In this document: positions 1 through 9,470 of the stretch, piece by piece
How the letters are laid out: every line of letters starts with the position of its first letter
How positions within the stretch are numbered: the first letter of the stretch is position 1
Assembly: GCA_947500435.1 (NCBI GenBank)
Contig: CANMRV010000007.1
Location: 62,001-126,000 of the forward strand
Source: an uncultured Flavobacteriaceae bacterium
GTDB taxonomy: Bacteria; Bacteroidota; Bacteroidia; Flavobacteriales; Flavobacteriaceae
Direction: 5' to 3'
DNA length: 64,000 nt
Translations under genes and position numbers: made by a program
Notes under the pieces: model-generated
The model's input: only the letters and a program-made list of their open reading frames with translations
Told to the model about the DNA's origin: nothing
Databases searched by the model: none

Positions 1-1113
1 GATTTGAGAAACAAAGCCATGCGTCGCATACCCAAATTTGCTTTTGAATATTTAGATGGTGGTTGCAACGAAGACGTAAGTATTTCCCGAAATACTTCAG
101 AAATACGTGAAGTACAATTGCAACCAAGATATTTAAGAAATAGGGGTGTTAATTCAACAAAGACCAAAGTTCTCGGGATGGAATACGATGCCCCTTTTGG
201 TATCGCACCCGTAGGTTTGCAAGGTCTGATGTGGCCCAATTCTCCTGAGATTTTGGCAAAATCAGCTTTTGCCCATAACATTCCTTTTATCCTTAGTACC
301 GTTACCACAATGAGTATCGAAAGGGCCAGTGAACTGACCGAGGGCAATGCTTGGTTTCAGTTGTACAACCCAGCAGAAGATGAATTACGGGACGATATTA
401 TCAATCGTGCGGAGGCCGCAGAATGCCCTGTCTTGGTTCTGCTTTGCGATGTGCCCACTTTCGGGTATCGCCCTAGGGATATACGTAACGGTCTGGCTTT
501 ACCACCAAAAATGTCACTAACGAATATTTTACAGATTCTGGGTAAGCCGACGTGGGCTTTGAATACTTTGAAACATGGTCAACCCACTTTTGAAACCTTA
601 AAGCCTTACACTCCTGAAGGACTCAATTTAAAACAGCTGGGGCAGTTTATGGACAAGACTTTTTCAGGCCGTCTGAACGAAGAACGAATAAAACCAATTC
701 GGGATAAATGGAAAGGAAAATTAGTACTTAAAGGGGTGGCCTCTGAACAAGATACGCAAGATGCCATACGCATGGGGTTTGACGGCATCATTGTTTCCAA
801 TCATGGTGGCAGACAATTGGACGCAGCCCAATCCACGATAAATTCACTCTCGGAAATTACAGCGAAATACAGCGACCAAATTGAAATAATGATGGATAGC
901 GGGCTTCGGTCTGGGCCCGATATTGCTAGAACAATGGCCAGCGGCGCTAAATTTACATTTATGGGCAGGTCTTTTCTATATGGATGCGGTGCCTTGGGTA
1001 AAAAAGGAGGAGACCACACTATTTCGATGTTGAAAACCCAGTTCAAGCAGGTCATGGACCAATTGTGCTGCGAACGTGTGGAAGATTTACCAAAACATCT
1101 AATAACCAATTAA
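1..1113 (+). CDS. FMN-dependent 2-hydroxyacid dehydrogenase (LldD/glycolate oxidase family), 5' partial
   Basis: Oxidises a 2-hydroxy acid such as L-lactate to the keto acid with FMN. The visible part, about 370 residues, has the family's N-terminal motif RRIPKFAFEYLDGG and the catalytic SNHGGRQLD motif with its active-site His at 802-804. The C-terminal flavin phosphate-binding part reads DSGLRSGPDIARTMASGA and then FMGRSFLYG. The frame is open to base 1 (Asp-Leu-Arg-Asn...). Family members carry roughly 10-20 further residues here, so the true start lies outside the window and the TTG at 4 is not a credible start. The NCS1 permease follows after 12 bases, so the two are probably cotranscribed. 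The substrate is unknown. The neighbours point to a sugar-acid or hydroxyacid route rather than simple lactate use, which is inference. Confidence 0.9.
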   Translation, partial: DLRNKAMRRIPKFAFEYLDGGCNEDVSISRNTSEIREVQLQPRYLRNRGVNSTKTKVLGMEYDAPFGIAPVGLQGLMWPNSPEILAKSAFAHNIPFILSTVTTMSIERASELTEGNAWFQLYNPAEDELRDDIINRAEAAECPVLVLLCDVPTFGYRPRDIRNGLALPPKMSLTNILQILGKPTWALNTLKHGQPTFETLKPYTPEGLNLKQLGQFMDKTFSGRLNEERIKPIRDKWKGKLVLKGVASEQDTQDAIRMGFDGIIVSNHGGRQLDAAQSTINSLSEITAKYSDQIEIMMDSGLRSGPDIARTMASGAKFTFMGRSFLYGCGALGKKGGDHTISMLKTQFKQVMDQLCCERVEDLPKHLITN

Positions 1114-1125
1114 AACCAACTTAAA

Positions 1126-2538
1126 ATGAGTCAACACAATATTGAGGAGGAAATTGAAGAAATCGCCGGCGGGGAATTCGAAAGAGAACCCGTTCCACAA
1201 TCCAAACTAAAAAGTTGGAAAAGCTTTTTGGGAATGTACGCGGGCGAACATGCGGCAGGAACCGAATTTATGATCGGCCCTCTTTTCTTGACCGCTGGGG
1301 TCAGTGCATTCGACTTAATTTTTGGGCTTTTACTGGGGAATCTTTTAGCAGTTTTAAGCTGGCGCTTTCTAACGGCAAAAATTGCGGTTGAGAATAGATT
1401 GACCTTGTACTACCAACTTGAAAAAATCTGTGGAAAAAAATTAGTTATAGGCTACAACCTTGCGAATGGAATTTTATTCTGTTTTCTGGCAGGAGCCATG
1501 ATAACCGTTTCCGCTACTGCGGTAGGAATTCCATTTGATATGGAGATGCCTAAGTTAACCGATACTACTCCTAATGGTATGACTTGGGTCATCATTGTTG
1601 TTATCGTTGGTGCCGTAATCTCATTAGTGGCGTCAAAAGGATATGATACTGTTTCCAAGGCGGCTAATTGGATGTCACCGGTTATCGTTCTGGCGTTTTT
1701 GGCATGTGGTATTGTAGCCCTAAACCAGTTAGGTGTAAAAAGTTTCGAGGACTTCTGGAACATTTGGGGAGAAGGTTCAGAACCATTTCCAGGACAGATA
1801 AAATACACTTTTTGGCATGTATGTATTTGGTCATGGTTCGCCAATGCGGCAATGCATGTGGGAATGTCCGATCTTTCCGTTTTTCGTTTTGCAAAAAAGG
1901 AAAGTTCCGGTTGGACAACAGCCGCTGGAATGTACGTAGGGCATTACATGGCATGGATTGCCGCCGCCCTACTATACGCCGTCTACTTGAAATCCCCGGA
2001 AGCACAGGCCTTTTTGTCAAATGGGGAAGCACCGCCTGTAGCACCAGGTCCCTTGGCAAATAATGCAATAGGAATTTTTGGTATTATTGCCGTGGTTTTG
2101 GCAGGATGGACAACAGCCAACCCTACCATCTACAGAGCAGGATTGGCCTTTCAGGCCATCATGCCTAAGGTGTCTACTTTTTGGGTTACCATAATTGCCG
2201 GTACGGTCGCGACCATAGCCGGATTATTTCCCGCATTTGCGATGAAACTTTTAGGATTTGTAGCCTTATACGGATTCATACTTGCACCTTTCGGAGCAAT
2301 CATCGTTTTCGAACACTTCTTCCATAAACAAGCAGGAATCGTAAAGAACTATGCAGAAGTGGCCAACCTCAGATTCAACAAGTCAGTATTTTTGGCATGG
2401 GCCATCAGTTTTGGGCTGTTCTATTTTATATCATTACAATTCGACGTTTTTCTTTCGTTTGTGACTTTACCAGCTTGGTTACTATGTGGAGTATTGTTCT
2501 TAGTGTTCAGTAAGTCCTTTCAGAGGAAAACCATTTAG
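1126..2538 (+). CDS. NCS1-family permease (cytosine/purine/allantoin permease-like)
   Basis: Inner-membrane transporter of 470 residues with about 12 hydrophobic segments after an acidic cytoplasmic N-terminus. The segment around residues 33-60 (SFLGMYAGEHAAGTEFMIGP) and the glycine-rich helices fit the nucleobase:cation symporter-1 group. The family is known for nucleobase, allantoin and hydantoin uptake. The substrate here cannot be read from the sequence, and sitting between a hydroxyacid dehydrogenase and a sulfatase it may import something else. It starts 12 bases after the dehydrogenase stop and is followed after 42 bases by the sulfatase. The ATG at 1126 is the first in the frame after the upstream stop. 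Confidence 0.85.
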   Translation: MSQHNIEEEIEEIAGGEFEREPVPQSKLKSWKSFLGMYAGEHAAGTEFMIGPLFLTAGVSAFDLIFGLLLGNLLAVLSWRFLTAKIAVENRLTLYYQLEKICGKKLVIGYNLANGILFCFLAGAMITVSATAVGIPFDMEMPKLTDTTPNGMTWVIIVVIVGAVISLVASKGYDTVSKAANWMSPVIVLAFLACGIVALNQLGVKSFEDFWNIWGEGSEPFPGQIKYTFWHVCIWSWFANAAMHVGMSDLSVFRFAKKESSGWTTAAGMYVGHYMAWIAAALLYAVYLKSPEAQAFLSNGEAPPVAPGPLANNAIGIFGIIAVVLAGWTTANPTIYRAGLAFQAIMPKVSTFWVTIIAGTVATIAGLFPAFAMKLLGFVALYGFILAPFGAIIVFEHFFHKQAGIVKNYAEVANLRFNKSVFLAWAISFGLFYFISLQFDVFLSFVTLPAWLLCGVLFLVFSKSFQRKTI

Positions 2539-2580
2539 GAAGTTTTTGAGTTTAGATCAACTCGATTTAAAATATTATAA

Positions 2581-3996
2581 ATGAATCCGCGACTTTTTTA
2601 TTTCATAAGCATTCTTCTATTATTCGGCTGTTCGGGGAAAGAAAAGAATGAAAGTGCGAGACCGAACATCATTTATATTTATGTCGATCAACTCAGTGCG
2701 AATATGATGAGTTGCGCAGGTAATCAATGGCTAAAAACCCCTGCCATGGATTATATCGCCGATAACGGCATGCGATTTACCAGAGCATATACGACTAATC
2801 CGGTTTGTTCTCCTGCACGGGTTAGTTTGATGACCGGGCGGTTTCCGGGGTATTTCAAGGATGACCAAGGGAAAGAGGTTCGCGAGAACAGGGGTTCCAT
2901 AAAAATACCTCAAGTATCTCAAGAGGTTCTGAATACTACACTTCCGTCCTATCTTAAAAAGGCGAATTACGGTTTGTATTATGGCGGGAAAGAACACCTG
3001 CCTGCATCCTTATCGCCCTCAACTTTGGGTTTCACATACTTCAGTAAAAATGAAAGGCAAGAACTGGCGGCAGAGGCGGCGAAAATTATTAGAGCAGATC
3101 ATGACAAACCTTATTTTATGATGGTCTCGCTAATCAACCCTCATGATATTTGTTATATGGCACTTCGAGAAAAGGCAACCAGCGTGCAGGACGCCAATAT
3201 TCTCAAACGGGCTACAATAGAGTTGACCACACTCGAAAGTGCTATGAAAATACCCGAAGGTGTAAGCTCCGATGAATTTTTTAAATCCCACTGCCCTCCT
3301 CTTCCACCGAACTATGAACCGCAAATCGATGAACCGCAGGCAGTAAAAAAACTCATCAACCTTAGACCTTTTCGACAAAATGCGAGGGAGAATTTCACTG
3401 ATGACCAATGGCGCCACCACCGTTATGCGTATCATCGATTAACAGAAGTGGTTGATGAGAAAATTCAAACCATTCTTGATGCCATTAAAGAAAGTGGGCA
3501 AGAAGAAAACACACTTATTCTTTTCTCAAGTGACCATGGGGATATGAGCGCAAGCCATCGTATGGAGCATAAATCGACCCTATATGAAGAGTCCGCAAAT
3601 ATTCCATTTATGGCGATGTGGAAAGGTCATATTCCGGCTGGAAAAGTAAATAGCGAAAATTTGGTTTCGAATGGACTAGACCTGCTTCCAACAATCTGTG
3701 ATTACGCTGGAATTAAAGGTGTATCCGACCCACGGGGTAAAAGTTTACGACCTCTCCTGGAAGGCAATAAGGTAAACTGGCGGGAAACACTTGGTGTAGA
3801 AAGTGAAATAGGTAAAATGGTGATAAACAAAAACGGTTTAAAATACGTTCGGTACGACCTTGCAGGATTTGAAGAACAGCTATTAGATTTGAAAGAAGAT
3901 CCTTATGAGACCACTCACTTCACTAATGATGTAAAGTATAAAAAGTCTCTGGATGAATTGCGCACGATTTATGAAATGGAATGGTTTCCAGAATAG
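2581..3996 (+). CDS. Lipoprotein sulfatase, formylglycine-dependent (S1 family)
   Basis: Hydrolyses a sulfate ester. The 471-residue protein begins with a lipoprotein signal (lipobox LFGC, Cys17), so it is probably anchored in the periplasm or outer membrane. The alkaline-phosphatase-like fold starts with PNIIYIYVDQLSA, with a metal-binding Asp. The maturation motif CSPAR spans residues 76-80; Cys76 would become formylglycine and Arg80 assists. A later metal site reads FSSDHGDM near residue 317. Sulfatases are abundant in marine flavobacteria that use algal polysaccharides, but no glycoside hydrolase is adjacent. A small sulfated molecule, feeding the acid-sugar genes next door, is therefore possible. 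It converges on the minus-strand operon, with 8 bases between the stops. Confidence 0.92.
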   Translation: MNPRLFYFISILLLFGCSGKEKNESARPNIIYIYVDQLSANMMSCAGNQWLKTPAMDYIADNGMRFTRAYTTNPVCSPARVSLMTGRFPGYFKDDQGKEVRENRGSIKIPQVSQEVLNTTLPSYLKKANYGLYYGGKEHLPASLSPSTLGFTYFSKNERQELAAEAAKIIRADHDKPYFMMVSLINPHDICYMALREKATSVQDANILKRATIELTTLESAMKIPEGVSSDEFFKSHCPPLPPNYEPQIDEPQAVKKLINLRPFRQNARENFTDDQWRHHRYAYHRLTEVVDEKIQTILDAIKESGQEENTLILFSSDHGDMSASHRMEHKSTLYEESANIPFMAMWKGHIPAGKVNSENLVSNGLDLLPTICDYAGIKGVSDPRGKSLRPLLEGNKVNWRETLGVESEIGKMVINKNGLKYVRYDLAGFEEQLLDLKEDPYETTHFTNDVKYKKSLDELRTIYEMEWFPE

Positions 3997-4004
3997 TACA
4001 AGTA

Positions 4005-5030
4005 TTATAGATTTATCGGCAACCCGATTTCTTCGGACTCGTATACTTTTTCCAATACTTCAATGTTTCTCAGATAAGTAGTAACATCCGTTTCAAAAGG
4101 GCTTCCTGACAGCATACATTCCACAAAATGTTGCTGGGTGGCAAATACACAATCCCCGGCAAAATTTATTTTTTGGAAAGTATATTCATGGGTTCTCTCG
4201 TTTCCCCCAAGGGACTGCATCGTAATTTTTCCATCTTCATATAACCGAATGGTTCCCTCATTTCCTTCTAAAACTACTGACCCGAAAGTCAATCGGGCAT
4301 CTTCAGCCGTACTTTCATTGTATCGATTGGCATCGATAAAGCCTAGTCCGCCATTGGCAAAGTCTACCTGTACCCAACTAAAATCCTCTCCCTTTATATT
4401 GGTGTTCAACCGTTTTAATCGGGCATATACTTTGGTGATTTCTCCACCCAGGTAATGGAATACATCAATAAAATGAACTCCGGTTTCATACATCAACAAC
4501 TGCTTCATTTCCCTGAAATAGGGCTGGCGGTTCATATAGGCATCTTCTTGCCAGCCATCGCCCATGCGCATTCTTAGATTTAGGGAATGAATCCGGTTAC
4601 CGATTGTATTTTTTTCAAGTAGTTTTTTGATTTCCCTATACCAGGGCATGAACCTGAAATTTTCGTGCACCATCATCCGTACATTCGATTTCTCGATCAA
4701 GTCAGCAATTTGCTCGGCCTCTCTCAAGGCGGGTGCCAAAGGTTTTTGGCAAATGATATGTACACCGTGGTCAACAGCCATTTGACACATTTGCAAATGG
4801 GTATTCGGGGGTGTAATAATATCAATAAAATCAGGTTGCTCAACAAGCAACATTTCATTCAAATCGGCATAGGCGTTTTTAAATCCATAGGTATCGCATA
4901 TCTTTTGTGCCTTTTCTACGGAAGTACCACAAACTGCTAGAATTTCTACTTTCTCAATTCGTTTCCAGGCCTCAAATTGAAAATGGCTGAAATATCCCGT
5001 TCCAATGCAAACTCCTTTTAGTTTTCCCAT
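4005..5030 (-). CDS. Gfo/Idh/MocA-family NAD(P)-dependent oxidoreductase
   Basis: Probable dehydrogenase of a sugar or sugar derivative, 341 residues. The N-terminal Rossmann fold reads GVCIGTGYFSHFQFEAW. The family's EKP-type motif appears as CQKPLAP near residue 98, with the conserved Lys. The C-terminal half is the usual alpha/beta dimerization domain. It is the last gene of the five-gene minus-strand operon and its ATG starts one base after the MFS transporter stop, so the two are surely cotranscribed. The substrate is unknown; an aldose, inositol or keto acid would each fit the family. Confidence 0.88.
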   Translation of the reverse strand: MGKLKGVCIGTGYFSHFQFEAWKRIEKVEILAVCGTSVEKAQKICDTYGFKNAYADLNEMLLVEQPDFIDIITPPNTHLQMCQMAVDHGVHIICQKPLAPALREAEQIADLIEKSNVRMMVHENFRFMPWYREIKKLLEKNTIGNRIHSLNLRMRMGDGWQEDAYMNRQPYFREMKQLLMYETGVHFIDVFHYLGGEITKVYARLKRLNTNIKGEDFSWVQVDFANGGLGFIDANRYNESTAEDARLTFGSVVLEGNEGTIRLYEDGKITMQSLGGNERTHEYTFQKINFAGDCVFATQQHFVECMLSGSPFETDVTTYLRNIEVLEKVYESEEIGLPINL

Positions 5031-5031
5031 T

Positions 5032-6300
5032 TTAGTATGTTGAAAAATGTTGCTGTGGTTTCATATTGTACCATAGGACTATGGCAATAATATTCAATAT
5101 TGCGCCGACTACAAAAAATGGCGTAGTCGATTCCGTCCATGCTTGCAGATAAGGAAACGCCAAGGCAGTTAAAAATGCTCCGATATTTCCCGCCATATTC
5201 ATAGTGCCGGAAACTGCCCCAGAATGTTCCTTACCGATATCCACGCAGAAAGACCATGAGGGCGGCAAGGTCATGTCGGCCCCGAAAATCGCAAGGCTCA
5301 AGAAAACTATAGCACCAACAACATTATCCATATAAATACTACCAATCAATCCAATGGCAGCGAATAAGAATCCGAGTGATGCTGGAAAAATACGCGAGCG
5401 GTCCCAGTTTCCATTCTTAAAAATACGGTCACTTAATCCACCGGCAAACCAATTGCCGAATGCTCCAAAAATTAGGGGTATTGAAGTGTAGAAGCCCGCT
5501 TCAATCGTATCCAAATTATATTCGCTTTTCACATGTGGAAAAAGCCATGTCAAGGCAAAGAAAAAAGTGAAATTGCTACAGAAGTACTGCCCCATGGCGA
5601 GCCACATATTCTTTGATCGAAGCAAAGTGGCCATGCTAATCTTCTCGGATGCTTTTTGGGTATCCTGTTGTTGTCTTGTTGCTAGAATAAACTCTTTTTC
5701 ATTGGTCGGGATTCCGCTATGCTCTTCGGGATTGTCTCTAAACAAAAGATACCATGCCCCGGCCCATACCACACCGATAAGACCTAAAATAATAAAGGAA
5801 GTACGCCATCCGAAATCCTCGATCATCCAAGCGACTAGGGGAAGAGCAAATGCGGCCCCTAGCCTAGAACCTGAGAAATTAATCCCTGTAACCAGTCCTC
5901 TTTCCTGAAGTGGTATCCAACTGTATATGGCCCTTGACATCCCTGGAAAGGCCCCTGCCTCGCCCGCACCGAACAGAAACCTGACAACTAAAAGTGACAC
6001 AAAATTCCATGCCGCTCCTGTCAACGCAGTAAATCCAGACCAAATGGTCACAATGACGGAAAGGACCTTACGAGGCCCTAGTCTATCGGACAACATACCA
6101 GCAGGAGTTTGAAATAGCGCATAGCCCAATGAAAAAGCTGCCAATACCCAACCCATTTGCTTATCGTTCAGGTCGAGCGCTCCGGAAATGGGTTCTTTGG
6201 CAACCGAGATACAGACACGATCTATGTATAGCAAAAGGGCCAACAAAAAAGTACCTAAAACCATGAAATACCTTCTGGGGAAAAACTTTCTTTCGCTCAT
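5032..6300 (-). CDS. MFS transporter, ACS family (hexuronate/glucarate/galactonate type)
   Basis: Inner-membrane symporter of 422 residues with 12 predicted helices. The N-terminus has the anion:cation symporter pattern LLYIDRVCISVAKEPI, followed by the MFS signature DRLGPRKV between helices 2 and 3. The family imports organic anions, chiefly sugar acids, with protons. Its ATG overlaps the TGA of the upstream kinase gene in an ATGA arrangement, which indicates translational coupling. The neighbouring four-carbon acid sugar kinase gives good reason to assign a small sugar acid as cargo, though the exact substrate is inference. Confidence 0.88.
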   Translation of the reverse strand: MSERKFFPRRYFMVLGTFLLALLLYIDRVCISVAKEPISGALDLNDKQMGWVLAAFSLGYALFQTPAGMLSDRLGPRKVLSVIVTIWSGFTALTGAAWNFVSLLVVRFLFGAGEAGAFPGMSRAIYSWIPLQERGLVTGINFSGSRLGAAFALPLVAWMIEDFGWRTSFIILGLIGVVWAGAWYLLFRDNPEEHSGIPTNEKEFILATRQQQDTQKASEKISMATLLRSKNMWLAMGQYFCSNFTFFFALTWLFPHVKSEYNLDTIEAGFYTSIPLIFGAFGNWFAGGLSDRIFKNGNWDRSRIFPASLGFLFAAIGLIGSIYMDNVVGAIVFLSLAIFGADMTLPPSWSFCVDIGKEHSGAVSGTMNMAGNIGAFLTALAFPYLQAWTESTTPFFVVGAILNIIAIVLWYNMKPQQHFSTY

Positions 6301-7679
6301 GATAGTTTTTGGATTACGTTATAAAGGGCATCGCTCTCCCCCACATTACCTGGAAAAACAATATAGGGTAATTCGGGAAATTTGGCATCTCTGCCTAATC
6401 GCCAAACGGGAACACCCTTAATGGCTTGTCCAATTATATTGGCTCTGGTTACCCTCAATGCTTTTACAGCAATATCACTGGAAGTTATACCTCCTTTAGC
6501 CAAAATATACTTGGGCCTATTCTTGAGGTTTTTGACGATAGCTATCAAATTTTGGGACACTTGATTTACGATTTTTAGACTTTCTTCTTTGGTGCTGCCT
6601 TTTACTACTTCCCTTGCAGTATACAAGACCACAGTCTTTTTTTGCACGATTTGACTATCAATTTTGGAACTGATTTCCATTAATTCTTTTTCGACAGATG
6701 TACTTTTTATCATTTTTGCAACATCAAATTCTATAAAAACAGCACTTGAATGTTTTTTCAAATAAGATAATTGTGCTGTAGTTTTCGGTACATAAGAGCC
6801 TACGACAACCAATCCACCATTGGATTCATTATCCGTCAAAAGTTCTTCTTTTTGGAGAAGCGGTCTTACCTCGATGCTCGAAATGGCATTAATAAACGAT
6901 GCCGCTGTCCTAAAGATAAATGGGCCTTTCGACCTTAGGCTTGCCAAGGCAATTGTACCAAGGTCATTGTAGGTAGTGGCGTTTGCTATAAAATGAAGGT
7001 TGTTTCCATTCAGGATATCGCACACTTCTTCTAATGGATGATTTCGAATAAGGTCAAGGCCCAAACTTTTTACCTCAGAGGCCTTTATTGTACCGTCGGT
7101 TTTTTCCGCTATCCATTCTTTTAGATCGGAAGAATTATAACCGAAAGTGTTATCCTTCGCAAAAGGGGTTTCGCCAGCCGGAATAAATTCTTCGCCTTCC
7201 TTTACATAATGGATATCATTGAAGGTATATCTTCCGCCTTCAAAAAAAGCGGGAATCAATAATTCTTTCACATTCCTCCAAGCTAATCCTTCCGTTAGTG
7301 CTTTTACTTCATTGGGATAGTGGCCCCGTAAAGTAGAATCGCTACGACTGATTACCAGCAACTTTTTGTTGTGCTTAGCCGCGGCTTTTTTGAGTCTTCT
7401 TCCTATCAAAGTGCCTAATGTCTCAGCATCTTTGGCCTGGAGGGCTCTAGAATTCGTCAAAATAAAAAATACCGGACTGATTAACATTTCTTTCTCAATA
7501 ACCTCTTCTGAACATTGGGTAATTACAGGAACATTGTGAACGGTCTGGGTCCCAGTCGGGTCATCGTCAAGAATGACTATTGTCCTTGGATTTTCAAGAA
7601 GTTCTATACGGATTTCATCTCGATAGTCTGCACCGTGTTCCCCTTCCCGTATTGATTTTATGATTGCTTGGTCGGTCAT
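6297..7679 (-). CDS. Four-carbon acid sugar kinase (DUF1537: OtnK/DtnK/DenK-like)
   Basis: Phosphorylates a four-carbon acid sugar such as threonate, erythronate or 3-oxo-tetronate. The 460-residue protein has both domains. The N-terminal sugar-binding domain carries the motif LDDDPTGTQTVHNVPV around residues 36-52. The C-terminal nucleotide-binding domain reads AKGGITSSDIAVKAL with a later FPGNVG. The known family works beside either a PdxA2-type 4-phosphate dehydrogenase or OtnC/OtnI. Neither is present here, but a decarboxylating dehydrogenase is encoded two genes upstream. The gene overlaps the transporter start by four bases and begins seven bases after the cyclase stop. Confidence 0.9.
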   Translation of the reverse strand: MTDQAIIKSIREGEHGADYRDEIRIELLENPRTIVILDDDPTGTQTVHNVPVITQCSEEVIEKEMLISPVFFILTNSRALQAKDAETLGTLIGRRLKKAAAKHNKKLLVISRSDSTLRGHYPNEVKALTEGLAWRNVKELLIPAFFEGGRYTFNDIHYVKEGEEFIPAGETPFAKDNTFGYNSSDLKEWIAEKTDGTIKASEVKSLGLDLIRNHPLEEVCDILNGNNLHFIANATTYNDLGTIALASLRSKGPFIFRTAASFINAISSIEVRPLLQKEELLTDNESNGGLVVVGSYVPKTTAQLSYLKKHSSAVFIEFDVAKMIKSTSVEKELMEISSKIDSQIVQKKTVVLYTAREVVKGSTKEESLKIVNQVSQNLIAIVKNLKNRPKYILAKGGITSSDIAVKALRVTRANIIGQAIKGVPVWRLGRDAKFPELPYIVFPGNVGESDALYNVIQKLS

Positions 7680-7685
7680 TCGCTT

Positions 7686-8321
7686 CTATTCTAATGCAAT
7701 GACCCTTGCCGGGGCACCATCGCCCTTTTCTACTTTTAATGGCAAGGCAATCAAGGTTACCTTTTCCTTTGATAATTGATTCAGATTCGTCAGCCCTTCG
7801 ATGATTACAATATCGTTTTGCATTAAAATCGTATGAATTTCCGTAACCTCTTTCAAATTATTGACATCGGCAACCGATGGGGGCTCGACCCCTAACATAT
7901 TTACCCCTTTTTCGCCAAGCCAATGGGCCAATTCAGAACTGATTCGGGGAAGTTCGTTCCGGTAAATATCCGTTCCCAATCTTTTGCTCCAACCTGTATG
8001 CAAGAGGATGCTTTGCCCTTTTTGTATTTTATTTTCAATGGCTTGTAAGTGGGAAATCGTAATTGACTCACTTGGTTGAATTTGGGTCAAATCGACAACC
8101 CAGGCTTCCGAAATAAGTCGATTCACGGGAATTGTATCCATCGTTTGATCATTGATCTCAAAATGTAGAGGGGCATCCATATGCGTACCACTATGTGAAT
8201 ACAGATGCAAGGTGGTGGCGTTCCAACCGTCCTCGCTCAAGGTTTTGGCCTGTTCAATGGATACTCCACTTACATCCTCATTGATGGGCAGGGTAAGATC
8301 AATTATGTTTTTATCAATCAT
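7686..8321 (-). CDS. Cyclase-family metal hydrolase (kynurenine formamidase-like)
   Basis: A 211-residue protein of the cyclase family, whose members hydrolyse amides or lactone-like esters with bound metal. The metal-binding motif HSGTHMDAPLHF is complete near residues 43-54. The family includes kynurenine formamidase and isatin hydrolase, but no tryptophan genes are nearby. In this operon it may open or hydrolyse an intermediate of sugar-acid breakdown, which is inference. It lies six bases after the dehydrogenase stop and six before the kinase start. Confidence 0.85.
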   Translation of the reverse strand: MIDKNIIDLTLPINEDVSGVSIEQAKTLSEDGWNATTLHLYSHSGTHMDAPLHFEINDQTMDTIPVNRLISEAWVVDLTQIQPSESITISHLQAIENKIQKGQSILLHTGWSKRLGTDIYRNELPRISSELAHWLGEKGVNMLGVEPPSVADVNNLKEVTEIHTILMQNDIVIIEGLTNLNQLSKEKVTLIALPLKVEKGDGAPARVIALE

Positions 8322-8327
8322 AATGAT

Positions 8328-9407
8328 CTATGTAGTTACCATATTTGTTGCCCGGATAAATTCTACCACGCTATCGGCCACTTCAGTTGTGCTTGCAGTG
8401 CCCATAAGGTCTTTGGTAAGATTGCCCTTGGCCGTTGTATGCTCGATGCCCGCCATGATATCTTTTGCCGCTTCGATTTCACCCAGATGCTCTAACATGA
8501 TGGCGGCGGACCAAATTTGTCCGATGGGGTTTGCGATATTCTGTCCAGCAATATCGGGTGCAGAACCATGGATAGGTTCAAACATAGACGGAAATTCCTT
8601 TTCGGGGTTTATATTTCCACTTCCACCAAGGCCCAAACTACCCATAATGGCACCACCCAAATCAGAGAGAATATCACCAAAAAGATTCGTGGTCAAAATA
8701 ACATCAAAAATCTCCGGACGCAACACAAAACTTGCCGATGCATTGTCGATGTACATTTTCTCATAGGTTACATCAGGATATTCCTGAGCCACCTCGGTAA
8801 TTACTTGATCCCAATAGGCCAGACTACTGATTAGGGTATTCGATTTGGTTACATTGGTTACCTTTTTGTTTCTTTTACGTGCCAGTTTGAAGGAGTAATG
8901 GGCAACGCGTTCGATACCGAACCTCGTAAAAATACTGGTATCAATTGCCACACCCGCAGGTCCTTTTGCATGTAGTATTTTACCGCTTTGTACAAACTCG
9001 CCCTCGTTGTTTTCGCGGATAACTACAAAATCGATATCCTCTTCGGTTTTGTATCGTAAAGGACTATCCACACCCGAGAACAATTTCACGGGGCGATAAT
9101 TAATGTATTGCTGGAACGAGGAGCGCACCTTAAAAGTATAATCCCTTGCAGGCAAGGTATCATCTATTTCAGGCAGGCCGACGGCACCAAAAAAGATGGC
9201 ATCAAATTTCCGTAAGGTTTCCAAAGCATCGTCGGTCATGAATTTTCCATGTTCCTTGTAATATCCGGCGCCAAAGGGAAACTCCTCCTTTTCAAGTTTA
9301 AATCCAAATTTATCTGCTGCTGCATCAAGTACCGAAACACCCGCGGGAACGATTTCGGCTCCAACGCCATCTCCATTTACTACTGCAATTTTGTATGTTT
9401 TTTCCAT
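8328..9407 (-). CDS. Isocitrate/isopropylmalate-type dehydrogenase (tartrate dehydrogenase/decarboxylase-like)
   Basis: NAD-dependent oxidation, probably with beta-decarboxylation, of a 2-hydroxy acid; 359 residues. The family signature runs through NLFGDILSDLGGAIMGSLGL near residues 241-260, with the metal-binding aspartates, followed by the nucleotide-binding FEPIHGSAPDIAG. The region GAVGLPEIDDTLPARDYTFKVR resembles tartrate dehydrogenases more than LeuB, and no leu genes are nearby. It is the first gene of the five-gene operon. The start lies 25 bases downstream of a palindromic operator matched by a second one before the divergent LacI gene. Possible substrates are tartrate, malate-type acids or a phosphorylated tetronate. 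Confidence 0.88.
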   Translation of the reverse strand: MEKTYKIAVVNGDGVGAEIVPAGVSVLDAAADKFGFKLEKEEFPFGAGYYKEHGKFMTDDALETLRKFDAIFFGAVGLPEIDDTLPARDYTFKVRSSFQQYINYRPVKLFSGVDSPLRYKTEEDIDFVVIRENNEGEFVQSGKILHAKGPAGVAIDTSIFTRFGIERVAHYSFKLARKRNKKVTNVTKSNTLISSLAYWDQVITEVAQEYPDVTYEKMYIDNASASFVLRPEIFDVILTTNLFGDILSDLGGAIMGSLGLGGSGNINPEKEFPSMFEPIHGSAPDIAGQNIANPIGQIWSAAIMLEHLGEIEAAKDIMAGIEHTTAKGNLTKDLMGTASTTEVADSVVEFIRATNMVTT

Positions 9408-9432
9408 AATCCAGAATATCGATTTTTATTAT

Positions 9433-9448
9433 TGCGCAATTTTGCGCA
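9433..9448. promoter_or_regulatory. LacI-type operator before the five-gene operon
   Basis: Palindrome with arms TGCGCAA and TTGCGCA around a TT spacer. It lies between a minus-strand TATATTTG element (9471-9478) and the dehydrogenase start at 9407, where a bound repressor would block transcription. The same half-site recurs at 9520-9537. Confidence 0.65.
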
Positions 9449-9470
9449 CCATGTCTTATTTCTATTTTAT

